Shown: positions 46,101 through 58,260, counted from the first letter of the stretch. The stretch is DNA of 64,000 bases from Heterobasidion occidentale (GCA_039111635.1 JBCAQO010000008.1:744001-808000); one strand, 5' to 3'. Notes: a model not told the origin generated them from the sequence alone. Numbers and translations are program-made.

Positions 46101-46910
46101 CCGCAACCGCAACCGATCCCCGTCCCCCCGCCAGCCCCACTGTCCCTCCCGACGCGCGGCACCTCGCCCGCGCCGTCGTCCCACGTAGGCGACGAGCCCG
46201 CGACGCCGCTCGCCCTCCCCGCGCTCGCGCTCGGCGTCGGCGACGACGCGCGGCGCCTCCTGCAGCGCACTGGCGACACGCTCTCGCGCCCGCTCACGGC
46301 CATCGGGCGCATCTTCGCGGAGGCGCTGGACGGCGCCGAGGAGCGCCTCGTGAACGCGAGCGGGAGCCGCAGCGGGAACGGGAGCGTCAGCGCGCCGCAG
46401 ACGCCGGTGCATGCGGCCAGCCAGGCGCAGGCGCAGCAGCTGCAACAGCAACAGCAACAGCTGAAGACGCCATACAAACCGCGCGTGCGCCGCGTGCCGT
46501 CACAGGGGTCCGCACGCTCGTCTTTTAGCTCGCCGGGCGGCGGCGGGCCCGACGACACGCCCTCGCGCGCGCCGCCCGGCGGAGGCGCGGGCACGGGCGC
46601 ACTCGCTCCGTGGCCCCGGTTCCCCAATTTCCCCGGGTTTCCGGGGTCCGGCGGCCCGCCCTCCGGCACGGCGTCGGGGATGGCGTCGCCGCTCGGGCCG
46701 GCATCGCGCGCGGCGACGCCGAGCGGGAGCCTCGACATCGCGGGGATGCAGGCGGAGATCGACCGCGCGCACGCGCGGGCGGGGAGCGCGGCGCGGGGGA
46801 CGCTGAGGCAGATTTTCCCGGGGGTGGACGGGGAGGTGGTTGAGTGGGTGTTGGAGGCGAACGGGGGCGATTTGGGGAGGAGTATCGAGGCGCTTTTAGA
46901 GATGAGTTGA
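43183..46910 (+). CDS. VPS9: VPS9-domain Rab5/Vps21 exchange factor with C-terminal CUE domain
   Basis: Nine exons (43183-44240, 44403-44475, 44687-44799, 44914-45166, 45239-45316, 45513-45618, 45703-45769, 45854-45927, 45983-46910), about 916 aa. Order: ~300-residue Pro/Ser/Ala-rich low-complexity N-terminus, helical bundle (FDFQQFLDQMKSKGAEPVARYLRSFLGNFTKR), VPS9 catalytic core (ELVKINHYKAPRDKLICILNCCKVI, DSFIPILIFVVLKANPEHLLSNVEFINRF, GYYLSSL), a disordered linker, and a CUE domain (LRQIFPGVDGEVVEWVLEANGGDLGRSIEALLEM) that would bind ubiquitin. It activates Rab5-type GTPases in endosomal sorting. Exon 4 lacks one base in a C run at 44945-44948: ARASP and PRPITTDDLERD lie in different frames. 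Everything else is intact, so a consensus error is likely. Confidence 0.9.
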
Positions 46911-47714
46911 GGGGTGAGGGGGTTGAGGGCTTGACCTGGACGGGTGGGTTCAGTTTGCGCTTGGTTACTTTGATGTGGAGTCCGAGTGCGCGTGTTGTCT
47001 TGTGGAATGATGGTTAATGGCGCGATGAAATGCGGGACGGTGTTTGGCGTGTGGTGTTTACAGGCTCGAGTGATCCCGCGAAGGCGAAGCGAGCAGAGTA
47101 TGCGATCAGGTACGGACAATTCGAGATGGAGTTGAATTTCTCCGAGAGCGCGACGGTGTGAAGAGCTGCTCACGCGCGACTCGCACGCGCTCCCATCGGT
47201 GCGAGAGCGTCTGCGGAGTGCGTGGAATGCGACTGCACCAGAGTGGATCATGTCAAGAGTCTGAATAGGCCTATTTTCTCATCTCGTTTCGATGCGGCGA
47301 ATGGTTGAAGGGACTGTTTCGCACCAGTCCCGGTCGGGCTCAGTTGATGCATACTGATGGGCAGCTCTGTCTCCGGCCCTTGTTCGCTGTGGGAGTCTCG
47401 CGGAGCCCGAGGACGTAGCGCTTGTGAGCTACGTGCGGCGCGCCTGGGCTTTGTAGAGAATATGCAACGAATAGAGCTCGCTCGTGCACACGCAATTGAA
47501 TCTCTTGCGCTATGAGGCTGTGAGGGTACACCCACAACTGGTAGCATGAGGGCTTTGAAGGAGAAATGGTTGGATCCTAGTAACTTAAATTCGGCTGACC
47601 AGTCTCCTGTGGTTGGCTTGAACACGGATGCCGAGACAAACATAAGCACCAGATGATTGCATACTCCAGAACGCCATCCAATTCCACGCATAGATCTCGC
47701 ACAGTATCTCCCAC
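46911..47714. other. convergent intergenic region
   Basis: 0.8 kb between VPS9 and the secreted LPMO-like gene; no gene recognised. Confidence 0.45.
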
Positions 47715-48652
47715 TTACTGCGTTGTGAAGTCGACGCAACTTTCGTATGTTTGCCCGTTGCTGTCCGCATACCACCACCACTGTATAGCGCAGGCTCCCG
47801 CCTTCGTACATTCATCGCCGAGGTCGGGTATGGTGACGTTGAAGTTCGCTATCGTGTCGTCAAGAGGCTCTCAGTTCCAAATGGTGACGGAGATAAATGG
47901 CAGCGAGCTCACTTTCGTTGGTAGGCCACTTCGATGGCCCGAGACTGCTGTTTGCGTATACAGGCCAAAGGAACAGGGGATCTCCGATGGTTGTTTGAGA
48001 ACTGAGGTTGACCTGCCGAGGCCAAAAAAACCCGCAGTAAGCCACGGAAGATGGTGTGGAGAGAGAGGGCACGTACAACAGAGACATTCGCATGGCCTGT
48101 ATGATGGGCAGCTAGGTCCACCTGCATATTGACGACCTGTCCCGCAGTATAAACGCGCGTGTTTGCTGCATTATCTTCATACTGCGGATGATATGATTAG
48201 AAGCCGTTTTTATACTAAAACATCTGGAAACAGAGTGCCAACTTGATAGCCCTTGCAGAAAAACAGATGACAGGCTTCGGCGTTGTACGTGTCGTCGATT
48301 TTCTTGGCCGCATTCTCGATCTAACGTCGATGTGCCTATGTCAGCACGCACACGATCGGGCGTTCTGGGTGGCCTACCGGACCATATTTGTCTGTAAGAG
48401 AGCCTTATGAGTACCATAATTCCTCCAGTGTCGCAAAAAAAGACGGACCAGAAGCAAGAGCCGAGTATACAGCAGTACCGCAGGCGCTTTTCGCTGCGCT
48501 CCCAATCTAATAGCCCCTCATAGGTTACTGGACAATTTTTAGAGACGAGGAGAAACACCTACCTTACGAGGACTGGGATCGGTGACGACACCGTGCGCTA
48601 GAGCCTGACCGACAAAGCCAACAAGAACAATAGATTTGACAAGAAAGTCCAT
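47715..48652 (-). CDS. secreted chitin-binding type-4 / LPMO-like protein
   Basis: Seven exons, about 192 aa: 48652-48561, 48506-48449, 48391-48378 (14 nt), 48320-48243, 48181-48076, 48012-47913, 47848-47715 (first boundary +/-2). The signal peptide ends QALA, exposing an N-terminal His (HGVVTDPSPRK), the mark of a copper His-brace. A second candidate His region lies in LAAHHTGHANVSV. Cys residues are placed as in disulfide-stabilised chitin-binding/LPMO folds (SACGTAVY, AEACHLFFCKG, DECTKAGACAIQWWWYAD, ESCVDF). The C-terminal QWWW aromatic cluster is typical. It resembles the basidiomycete group annotated as chitin-binding type-4 domain proteins; whether it is catalytically an LPMO is not shown. 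All exons are intact. Confidence 0.8.
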
Positions 48653-49490
48653 ATCGATGAGCAAGGTGTGTGGCTATCGACAGTTGTCGAGTGAGTTTCA
48701 TGCCTGCTGGATGCGTATTAATACGAAAGACGGAGAATCCATGCCATGGACGCGACGAGCACCTCTGAGCGGACTACGTGATACATACCTAAGCGAAAAG
48801 AGGAAGCGGGCAATTTTCACGGTAAAGACACCATTGGAACAGCTTGGCGAAGCGTCCGAAGCATACCACAAGCAAATGACAGTATAATAAGGCCAATAAA
48901 TCAGCGAGGACAGTCCGAGTTTCCGAGATTGAATCCGTCACCGACGCGAGAGATGGGACCATGACCAGATAATTGTTGCACTCACCACTTCAATGGAGCC
49001 AGGCAACTTGGACGTTTTACGGATCGAGACATTCCGAGTGAGTCTTCAGGTAGGCCATTCCAGGTTTACCGTTCAGATGTTTAACGTTGGTGAAGTCTAC
49101 TCAACCATGTGATTTGAAATTCGGTGTATCCTCACTGTGCGTGTGCTGGAATCAAGTCAAAACACCCTCGTCTCTCCCGAAGTTCTTGCCATTCGAATAC
49201 TTGGTGCTCGCTTCTGTTCAACGGCATCCTAGCGTCCTATACTGTTCAGGCTATTTGAGAGGAGTCATATGTAGCTCAACTCGCTTGATAGCCAGAGCGT
49301 CAGTAGGGCACCTGCTTGGAAACTCGAAACCTGCAGTGAGTTCATCAGAGTCCATCTGCAACCTTTCCACTTCGGTACACTGGATCCTGCAGTGTTGACG
49401 TCGTCTACTTGAAGCCTGCCTTATGCAATGCTGTGATTTTTCACCGTTATCGCCGGTCTCACTCGAACATTCTATGACCAAACCTGAGGA
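48653..49490. other. intergenic, no gene recognised
   Basis: Promoter side of the LPMO-like gene, then sequence without recognisable coding motifs up to the VPS9 relic. Confidence 0.45.
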
Positions 49491-49494
49491 TGAC

Positions 49495-49650
49495 CTGTCC
49501 TCTGGCATGGCGCAGGGCATGGCGACACCGAGTGGGAGCCTCAACGTCGTGGGGATGCAGGCGGAGATCGACCGCGCGCACGGTCGAGTGGAGTGTTAGA
49601 GGAGAATGAGGGCGATTTAGGGAGGAGCATCGAGGCGCTTTGAAGATGGT
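49495..49650 (+). pseudogene. relic of the VPS9 3' end (linker + CUE fragment)
   Basis: Translated pieces GMATPSGSLNVVGMQAEIDRAHGRVE and then, after deletions and in-frame stops, a GDLGRSIEAL-like tail match the VPS9 C-terminus 2.6-2.8 kb upstream (46680-46905). The bases ATGCAGGCGGAGATCGACCG are identical in both. The CUE helix 1-2 core is deleted. No start, no upstream VPS9 exons. Confidence 0.75.
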
Positions 49651-50121
49651 TTATGAAGCGTTGGTTTGCTTGGATGAGGAGCCATCTCAGCCTCGTGGAA
49701 TGCCGCATTATGGGATTGGCATGCGAGGTGTAGTTTGGTTGGACAGTGCTCAGTGGGTGACTGCATGGTGTGTCGCGACGCGTTTACACGCTTGAATAGA
49801 CTTGTGAAGCGGAACAACACAGGACAAGGTATGATATATGATCTAGTTGCAGGTGGATATTTCTGACAGTTCGACGATGTGGCCAGGCCTGACTAACATC
49901 ACGTTAATGGCGACAGCGGGCCGATCGAAGACATCTTTACACAGAACGAATGTATGCTTGTGTTGGTCAGCAGTGGAGACTACGACGACATCAGTCACCC
50001 CAGGTAACCCCCAGCCAAGGCTATCAAAGGTGCTACAAGCATACTGACGTTTTGAAGCACTGCGCTCATCGCCGCCAGTCAAGCTCGCGTCTCATTCGAT
50101 CCACAACAACGACCGGAAGCT

Positions 50122-51214
50122 ATGTCCTCCGTCGAGACCGGCTCGGACCGGCCACATAAATGACCGTGGGAGGATGCTCCTAGTATCTTGCCTGCTTCCA
50201 CCTTTACAGCAAGCAAAGACATCTGGTACGAGGATGGGAACATCATCCTTGTGTGCGAGTCCGTCGGATTCTGCGTATTCAAAGGCATCTTATCATCTCA
50301 GTCTGATGTCTTCCGGGATATGTTTTCCGTCGGCAATCTTCCCGGGGACGATACCTTCGACGGATGTGCTATTGTCTATCTCTCTGATTCTGCACATGAT
50401 TTCCTCAATTTCCTGAAGACATTTCATGATCGAGAGTGAGTCATCGATGATTGGTTCTGATAATTTTCTGACATTTCTATCTCAGTTATGGCCGTCCAAG
50501 CCTCCAAGACCTCCCAAGACATGACCTTCCCCTCGGCACAATAGCCGGAATTCTACGGATGGCGACAAAGCACTCAGCTCGCGGCCTCCGGAAAGAGATG
50601 GTCGATGACTTCAAAACCAAATATCCTTTGACGTTCGATGGACTCATCGGTTCTCAGGATGAACGAGACAAAATCCCCGACTTCAATGGCATCATTGCGG
50701 TCAACATAGGCATAGAGTGTCGCATTCCGAGCATCCTTCCGGTAGCATACTATCATTGCTCCCTGATGAGCATGCAGACACTTCTGGAGGGATTTCGCAT
50801 GGATTCTGACATCGTTGTCAAGCTTTCTCCCTCGGCACTCCGCGTTGCATTGAACTTCCGCGAGGAGATGGCCAGAGAGATCGTCCATCTCACGCGCATA
50901 TCCCACGATTTTGAATTACAGGACTAGAAATGTCCTCATTCAATGTGCGGACTGGATCCCGTACTTGCCGCTTTGGATGTTGAAACCTATTATCTCGACT
51001 GGAGTGAGGACGGCTTCTTTACGAGTGACGACTTCTCCAAGCAATACTCTGGCGTGTTGTGCGACACCTGTTTCCCTCTTCTCAGGAAAAGAGAAATCGA
51101 TCTTCGACTTGACATCTGGGACATATTGCCTAGGATGTGCGCGAGGAGGAGAGCTGGGTGGCGCTAGAACAGAAGCAGCAAGGAATTGACAGATCTGATG
51201 CGATTATGGGGTAG
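50122..51214 (+). pseudogene. BTB/POZ-domain protein C (inverted copy, two nonsense codons)
   Basis: Third member of the A/B family, on the opposite strand. Exons 50122-50435 and 50486-51214, with the intron at the same site as in A and B. The N-terminus begins MSSVETGSDRP, then TGA at ~50161 where A has a CGA-type Arg codon. The BTB domain (YEDGNIILVCESVGF, SSQSDVFRDMFSVG) and middle are open. A TAG at 50926 replaces a conserved Trp codon before KCPHSMCGLDPVLAA. A two-base gain at ~51138 shifts the end of the conserved LCEEESW helix. The 3' flank (51420-51480) matches, inverted, the spacer of units 1 and 2. Confidence 0.8.
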
Positions 51215-51997
51215 AATAATTGCTGAGACTGTCCAAGGTGAGTGATTTATTGGCACAACTATCATAGAACATGGCTCAACATCCCCGTCTTAGGAATCTT
51301 GCCACGAGGAACTCACACATCCACCACGCCTATCACAATAGCAGCGAGCACAACGAGTCTGACAGACTCATCCGAACCTCGGGCAAGGATAACATTTGTA
51401 ATTCACAGAAAGACCTTTGCACCGCTAGCGGGGCTGTCAATCAGCATCGCATGCACAATTTTGTGCATATTTTTTTGTGTTTTTCATGGTCTGCCTGACA
51501 ATTGCGACGGAAAGGAGCCACGAGCCCACGGATGTCCATGACTACATCAGACTGCGTCTAGTCAGCGCATCTCCGTCTATCCAGAACACTCTTGGAAGGC
51601 ACCACGTATCAACCAATTGGATCGTCAGAGTGTATGTTGTGATCACTTCTCCCACTCGCTTTTACTCATCACACACATATCCAACAGTATAATCAATTCA
51701 TGCCTACTGACGAACAAAGGGATCGTGCGACTGCAGCAGCTGAGAGCAAATGATTGGTCGATCAAGGATCTACAATCCAATAATACAGTGCGTGTAACAC
51801 GAAACTCACGCAAGTTGAAATTGGTCTGAGCTAATATGGGTAGGTAAGTGTCCCACGATATAAAGAATTGCCGAAAAATCATTATTCAGAAATGGGATGC
51901 ATAGCTCTCGTCATCCTCGAATGGGAGAGGAACCTCTCAGCGTCAGACACAGAGCGTCAGTTCCGTCCGTCGTTGTATACATGGTCGAGAAGCTCAC
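51215..51997. other. spacer with relic flank of the BTB duplication
   Basis: Around 51420-51480 the sequence is the reverse complement of the BCS1-BTB spacer (shared CCGCTAGCGG and GCATGCGAT). No gene. Confidence 0.55.
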
Positions 51998-52980
51998 CTC
52001 CGCAATAACAGTCTGCACTCTTCTAGAGAGCTTCCGACTAAAATCATGTAGCTCAATCACCCTCGACTTGCACTGCTCGCAGTCAGCGGCCATGAGGATC
52101 GACGGAGTGAGCAGCTGCGGATCTAGGACGCTTTCCCAGTGTGGCGTCTCAGCAAGCACGACCTCGCATTGGTGCAGGTACTCGCGCACCCACGATGGGA
52201 TATAAGCGCGCTGCTGCATACGCGGGGGGAACAAGCCCGTTCGCTTGAGCTCGCACTCACACGTGCATGTCACGTTTAACGATTCTGTTCGTACGAGCCA
52301 GGGATTTTGTCGCCCGGGATCCAGGTCAGAGACTTCATGGCCTTCACCGCACGGGTGCGGCACTGCTGGTGGTACTGCAGCAGGCAGACGAATTTCGCCG
52401 CGGACATTTCCTTGAGATCGTCGACGACGGACAGAGTGGGTACAATATGCCCGCTCGGTTTCTTCAGCACTTCCATCGCCGCCGCACCGGCGACCTCCAC
52501 CAAATTGCGGCGCCATGCAAGGATGTATACGTCCACAGGCTCGTGCGCGACGAGCGCCTCCAGTGCGGCTTCCACTGTGCCCTTGAAGCTCTTTACACTG
52601 TATTTGTCGAGTATGTTGGCGAAGGCGCGGATATCAGCGATCGTGGTGAGGGGTGGCATATCGCCGGGGTATATTGCGCGGAGCAGAAGGTTTAGTGTGT
52701 GGTGATCATCATCAAAGAGCACGATGGGCAGCCCGTAAGCACCCTCGCCATCAAAGGGTGCTACACAACGGGGATTGGCTTTCAGCACACCTGGCTGCTG
52801 GGTGGCTAATATGTCTCTAAAGTCGGGGATCGCAACCAGAAAGAGGGCGCTGTGAACCCGGAAATCCACGTTATCGGACGACAGAAGGATGATGTCGCCA
52901 TCGATGAAACCAACTGGTGGATCTACGACGCGAGTAGATGAGGAGTTTGACGTGTTTGAGCTCGATGAGGATTCAGACAT
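51998..52980 (-). CDS. BTB/POZ-domain protein D (second subfamily, one-base frameshift)
   Basis: Start at 52980. A Ser-rich N-terminus precedes a BTB domain: GFIDGDIILLSSDNVDFRVHSALFLVAIPDFRDIL, then LPIVLFDDDHHTLNLLLRAIYP and helices ADIRAFANILDKYSVKSFKGTV. The C-terminal half is alpha-helical with a Cys-rich CTCECELK motif, WVREYL, PHWESVL and ADCEQCKSRVIELHDFSRKL. Reading is interrupted near 52285 (after SYEQNR) by what behaves as one lost base; the downstream frame then runs unbroken to a GT donor at 51997. Proteins E and F have a donor at the equivalent place, so a short terminal exon is expected but I could not fix it. Confidence 0.7.
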
Positions 52981-55196
52981 GAGCTCAATGATGGTGGTCG
53001 TGCGCAGTGTGAGCTGCGTACCAGAAATGGATAGCCGTCATTCATTAAGATAAGAAGCAAGTCACGAGACCTATTGATATTGATGAGAGTTCAATTCTGC
53101 AAGCAAAATGAGGAAATCCGTGGGCTGCAACAGAAACAATCATGATGAACTTGTAACACTGCTCCTGGTAAACGCCGTTAAGGTTGGAGGTCACATCAAT
53201 GTCTGTAAATAACCACAAAGCAGATGGATTCGACAAAACGAATGCATGCACCTTGCAGAAAATACCGAAATGACGGCCCAACATCATTTCTCAAGATCAG
53301 TGCGGCGGTTGTGATTCCACGTTTGATTCCAATATCCTGTGTCGCAGAGGAGGTGATCAACAGATAGAGATTTATTCAATGCACTGAGCAAGATGGACGC
53401 AGAAGAGATATGATATCTTGGGAGGACTACACATCTCCGGACGTGCATCTGCTCCCGATTTTGAGCTAGGCCGTCGAGATTGTATATCCGATATGTCCGG
53501 AAATTCCAGGCTTCCTTAGTGACAAGTTCAAAGCCAAAGGTCCCGACTGTGCCATGCGCAAGGTACTCACGACATGCAGGAACGCATGGGGCATCGAAGC
53601 CTGAAGCTCGAAATCCTATTGGCCTCGGAAAGCTTTTATCCCTAATAATCAGGGGTTTGGAAGAGTGTGTGTGAAGTTCGCCTCGAGCAGTGGGGAAGTC
53701 TGATGTGTTTTACCTTGGAAAGGCCAAGTTAAGTAGTTGAATACAGTCGGCCATCTTAGCACTTCCTGCTATTGAAATCGCGTGCATCAGAGAGCCTGTG
53801 TGGGCCTGTGTGGCCACCCTTTTGACTTTGAAGATTATTTGAGATGGAGGGAGCGGGGAATGAGAGGCCGTCCAAAAATGTCGAAATGCACAGGGCTGCG
53901 CGGTTGTGGCAATGCCGCGGACTATTCGGCACAGGGGCAGGTTGCAAATTTCCGCTTCACACTTCGGGTCGTTGCAGGCCCGAGTCCGACGTTGCCTGTT
54001 CAACTCGCCCTCGTTGCCTGCGGCATCATCCATCTCCTTTTGGCCACGCATTACCATCGTCAATCTACAAATCCTGATATTGATCATGGGCTTCTGCAAT
54101 AGCCGAGCTGTCCGAACATCGATGCTCGTTGCAACTTGTCGTTGCAGGTCGTCGCTCAAGTTTGCAGGCTTATGGCCGTTTGTCCTGCTGCATATTCTGA
54201 GTATCAGCGAAGATCGGGGCCGAGGCACGGAGAAAGGGAGAGAGAACTTTGTTTCCATCATAACCTGGACTCTAGTGACACTCGGACACGGAACTGCTGT
54301 ATCCTGGCGCTGGCGGAGACGGTCCAGCGTCGCAGCGTCGCCGCATGTCGGGTGCACTGCGGCGCGGGGAAACCAACTCGGGCAGTGGCATCTGATGTTC
54401 CAGTGATGAAGGGCCTAAGATTCCGTATCATTGGTGCTGTTTGTGAGTCTCGTCTGATCACCTTTGTTGTACATGCCATTGGAATCAGCCAGAATCAGTC
54501 TCACCCGACGTATACTTTTTTGACCAAAAGCAGGTCAGTTTGATATCATTTTGGCACGTGTCCCTCCAACCCTTGCGAGTATATCTCTAGTGCGATCATT
54601 CAGGATCATCCTAGATTCACCTGAGCATCTTGAGTGCACGATCGACAGAGATCACAAACAAGTAGAAGTCCATGAATCCGGGTCACGGGATATCCTACGT
54701 GCTTCCGTTGCAACATCAAATACGCTGTGATCTCAGGCCAGGGTTTCTTTGGCATGCTAGACCAAAGATGCAATTCTAAAGATGAGTCTTACAGTAGTTT
54801 CGCATTTCTGGTGGAGTCGTGCAATGAAGTATCGTACCAGATGTATATACGTGATGATGTCATCACAGCTTCCCACAGCGCTAACAGCGCTATTCCAGCA
54901 GAATCTTCACATGGACGTGCATATTCTATTCTGAAACAGGTCGCGGATCCGAAGGCCAGGGTGGCTTCTCTTGGATGGGTCAGTTGAAACTTGATCTGAG
55001 GGCTCCATGAGAAACTTCGCATTTTGTCATGGCATTGACGCGGCGACCGGTTCACAGGCACCATGTGTACCTCTCTGTAGCCGTTCAGAACCTTTCTTTT
55101 AAAAGCACCACTGTCCTGATCGTTGATGCGGGTGCGCCCTCTATTCAGTTGTACCCCACGCTCCACCGTAAGTGTTCCGAACGCTGGTAAGTGACT
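52981..55196. other. 2.2-kb spacer, no gene recognised
   Basis: Open frames on both strands at 53.7-54.5 kb lack motifs and conserved splice structure. Nothing else is supportable. Confidence 0.45.
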
Positions 55197-56556
55197 ATGG
55201 GCATTCCCTCATCAACGCGGAGCTGCTCGCTCTGTTTCTCGAAACATTTGCATATGGTGAGCTCCTTTACGGTGTTTTTACCTTCTGTTCACTGAGAAAC
55301 ATGACACTCCTTGTCAGCTATCTTTGTCCTGCTTGACTGCGTCACAATCCCAATCCTTATTGGGCGTCGCGCGGAGGTCGCACGAACAAGTAGATACTAC
55401 TTCCTGTTGCAGTGTTGATGTTGCTCATCGCGACGGCGGTAAATGGCAATACCTTATTTTTACATCTAGCTGACATGCAAATCATATGTGTAGCACATTG
55501 TCATCGACTTCTACAGAGCATACGTCGCCTTCACCATGGGGCGGTCACAGCCTGGGGACACTTCGACCACGTTTTACGAAAATCTGGCGGACCCTCTCTT
55601 TATCACCAAGAGTGCCTTGTACTGGTTGCAGACAACACTCGGAGACAGCGTCATTGTGAGTCGCCTCTGACATCGTTGATATGGCGTCGGCAGATCCTCA
55701 CGTTTGACGTTTGACAATTAAGATTTGGCGTTGTTTCATCGTCTTCGCGAAGCGTTGGTCGGTCGTGATTTTCCCCGTGCTCCTCATGATTCCTGCCCTT
55801 GGTATGTAAGGGGGTTTTGACAGTTCAAAGACCCTCGCATGTCCTGACAGTCTTGATACAGTCGCTTTGGTCATTATCCTTCGAACATGGAGTACTTCCA
55901 TCCCTGGGACCCCAATATTTTTCACCGCTACACAATGGATCACAGCGTATTTCGTTATCACGATGTGCATTAATGTCTACTGCACAGGCATGCTTTTCGT
56001 CCCTTTCAACGAAAGTATCTTCGTCTTATGTTTTTACTCTCATAGGTCTAATTGCCTGGAGGATTTACAACACCGGACGATTCCGGCCAAGCGCTGGTAA
56101 CATGATGCCGATCCTTTGTCGTGCTCATCGAAAGCGGGGCCCTCTACACGTCTAGTGTCATAGCGATGCTCTGTACCTACCTCTCGGGCTCGAATGGACA
56201 GTACCCAGCCTTAGATTTGATCACACCTCTCGTAGTGAGTTCTCGCAGCCCCGTCGTCTCGCTGTATCCTTATTCGCTCCTAACGCCGCATTGCTGCGCA
56301 GGGTATTGTGTTCTGCCTCATCATTGCAGATACGGTACCACTTCAGCATGTCGTCCTCGGCTCAGCGTCATCCAACTACCGTTCAGGCTCGAATCGTGCC
56401 GAGTGGGGGCAACACGGCGACTCTGGAGCACCAATATACCCACTCAACCCGATTGCCATTGAGATCACGACACATAGGGAGCAAGCTGGAGCCAGTATGA
56501 TCATCCCGCAGTCGTCAACGAAAAAAGACATCGAGGCACGGTCTGATTCGATATAA
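55197..56556 (+). pseudogene. multi-TM protein, copy 1 (frameshifted)
   Basis: Agaricomycete multi-pass membrane family (about seven hydrophobic segments) shared with the gene at 59.1 kb. Readable blocks in order: MGIP...LLALFLETFAYG, AIFVLL, VLMLLIATA, HIVIDFYRAYVAF, IWRCFIVFAKRW, ALVIILRTWSTSIPGTPIFF, LIAWRIYNTGRF, LIESGALYTSSVIAMLCTYL, GIVFCLIIADT and a hydrophilic tail. Breaks: one C lost at 55206, one base near 55400, one or two near 56115. One intron uses a GC donor (ACAG|GCATGC near 55987). With at least three disruptions this copy is probably inactive, though each break could be a sequence error. It faces BTB E tail to tail. No ligand or function known. Confidence 0.65.
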
Positions 56557-57187
56557 GTTGTATCGTACATATGGACTTTTTTTTGGGATGTAACGATTAG
56601 TGCTATATATTGAAGGGAAACAGTGAATGGAGACTTGAAAGACTCCAGTTTGGTTCCTGTGGATCCAGGGATGTGATAACGGTGCTGTCAACATCAGTGC
56701 TTCGTAGAGTTCAATCACCGCAATGACGGATGTCGACCGTGCCAGCTGATCGTGATACGTCGGCAGCGATGTGAGAATGAAACATCTTATATTCGTACAA
56801 GTCCATGCCATACAATACATAGCGTACAGAGATCCGAGGTTAACCGTTAAGGTATCTTGAACAGAGAAATGGTAGCTGGTTTGTGATGTTTAGCGGACAA
56901 CTGAACGCCAAGGCTGAGGAAACGCGCTAGAAGCAGCCTTGATGGCGTTGTTTGAAGAGCACATACACAAAGAAAATTTTTAGGAGGACTGTCTAATTGA
57001 TCAATGGGGTGTCAGGTGGGCGACAAATGAATCAGTAGCGCTCACTGAACAATGACAGAAAGATAACCAAAAATAGAGAGGCCTAAAACGAAATGTCGAG
57101 ATCAAAAAGGTAAAGGGACCTGCAGAAACGCAAAAGAAGATCAGACATGTGGGAAAGTTTTAGTACGAGCCAACTTGGATAATGCAC
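56557..57187. other. convergent spacer
   Basis: About 630 bp between the 3' ends of the multi-TM pseudogene and BTB E; the terminal exon of BTB E may lie here. Confidence 0.45.
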
Positions 57188-58260
57188 CTGTTCAATGGCT
57201 GACCGAATTTTGTCGGCAAGCAGCTGGCTGAACTTGTGCATCTGCAAGTCAACCGCAGTCCTTTCGCAATGCATGCATTCCTCAGCCATTTTGATGAACG
57301 GTGTGAGCATCCGGTCCTCAAGGACCGTCTCCCAATGAGGACGATCTCTCAAACCCCTTTCGCAGCGCCGCAAGTAACCCGTGACCTATACATGTGGAAC
57401 AGTCAGACAACTTCGAGGCCTAGATTCTGTATGCCGACACCAACGCACCCAATCGGTCACTTTGTACATGGAGATGGTGGGCGCTGGCCCGTTGGGGGAG
57501 CCGCGCTTCCTACCGTATCTGCTAATAGCCCACTTTTCGCCGCGGGAGCAGGTGCATCCAGGCGGAGGCGACGAACCGTCTTCAACCGCGCTGGGAATGG
57601 AACGGCCATCCATCCAAAGCAGAGATTGAACGACTGCAGCAGCACGTTCGCTGCACTGTTGATGATATAGCAGCAACCTGCGGTATTTTGCAGCAGAGAT
57701 GTATGATAGGTCTTCATCGCTGGGGTAAGGGCCGGCATATAGTATAAGGTCCCGCAGTGTCAGCTTGGCTGCGGCGTTTGCGACCTTGGAAGGTCGTAGC
57801 GACAAGCGATAACGCAGATCGTCTGAGGCTCTCTTTCGATGCCTCCATATGAGATATTCTCTATCGTTTCCGGGAAACCGTCGACAAGATATTTGTCCAG
57901 TGCTCGTAACACCGCTCGAATGTCGGCTATCGAAGTGATCTTCGGGCTGTCTACGGGGTAAAACAGCCTAAACATCATATCCAGAACGCTGCTGTTTTCA
58001 GACAGGTGCACGATAAGACGGCCGTCTTTGTAGTCGTCTTCGGGGTGCTGGCTGCTCGAGTACATAGGGGGAGGCAGCGCAAACATATCTCTGAACGTTC
58101 GAGACGCCTTGGCTAGAATGACCTTGTGTACATGAAATTCCACGTTATCAGAGGAGCGGATGGTGAGATCGGCGTCCACATCGTTGAAAGGGGAGCCTGC
58201 TGGATGAAAGAGGGTCGGGGAGTCGGGCTGATCGTCGTACCCAGATGATGAAGTCGTCAT
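57188..58260 (-). CDS. BTB/POZ-domain protein E (one-base frameshift)
   Basis: Exons 58260-57449 and 57385-57188, then a GT donor (GTGCAT) at the site also used in D and F. BTB domain: FNDVDADLTIRSSDNVEFHVHKVILAKASRTFRDMFALPPP, RLIVHLSENSSVLDMMFRLFYP, IADIRAVLRALDKYLV. C-terminal helices: AAKYRRLLLYHQQCSERAAAVVQSLLW, WVTGYLRRCERGL, RPHWETVL, AEECMHCERTAVDLQMHKFSQLL. A missing base near 57810 separates ICVIAC from RLSLRPSKVANAAAKL. Otherwise well preserved, so function is plausible. Confidence 0.7.

Larger units (their letters stand above)
55197..58260. repeat. tandem pair unit: multi-TM protein + BTB (copy 1)
   Basis: Convergent gene pair whose organisation and families recur at 59118-62046. 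Protein similarity is clear, nucleotide identity moderate, so the duplication is older than that of the BCS1-BTB units. Confidence 0.7.

Noticed and set aside
53710..54406. Overlapping open frames on both strands (215 and 166 codons)
   Set aside because: Composition unlike neighbouring genes, no conserved motif or introns; no transposon signature either.
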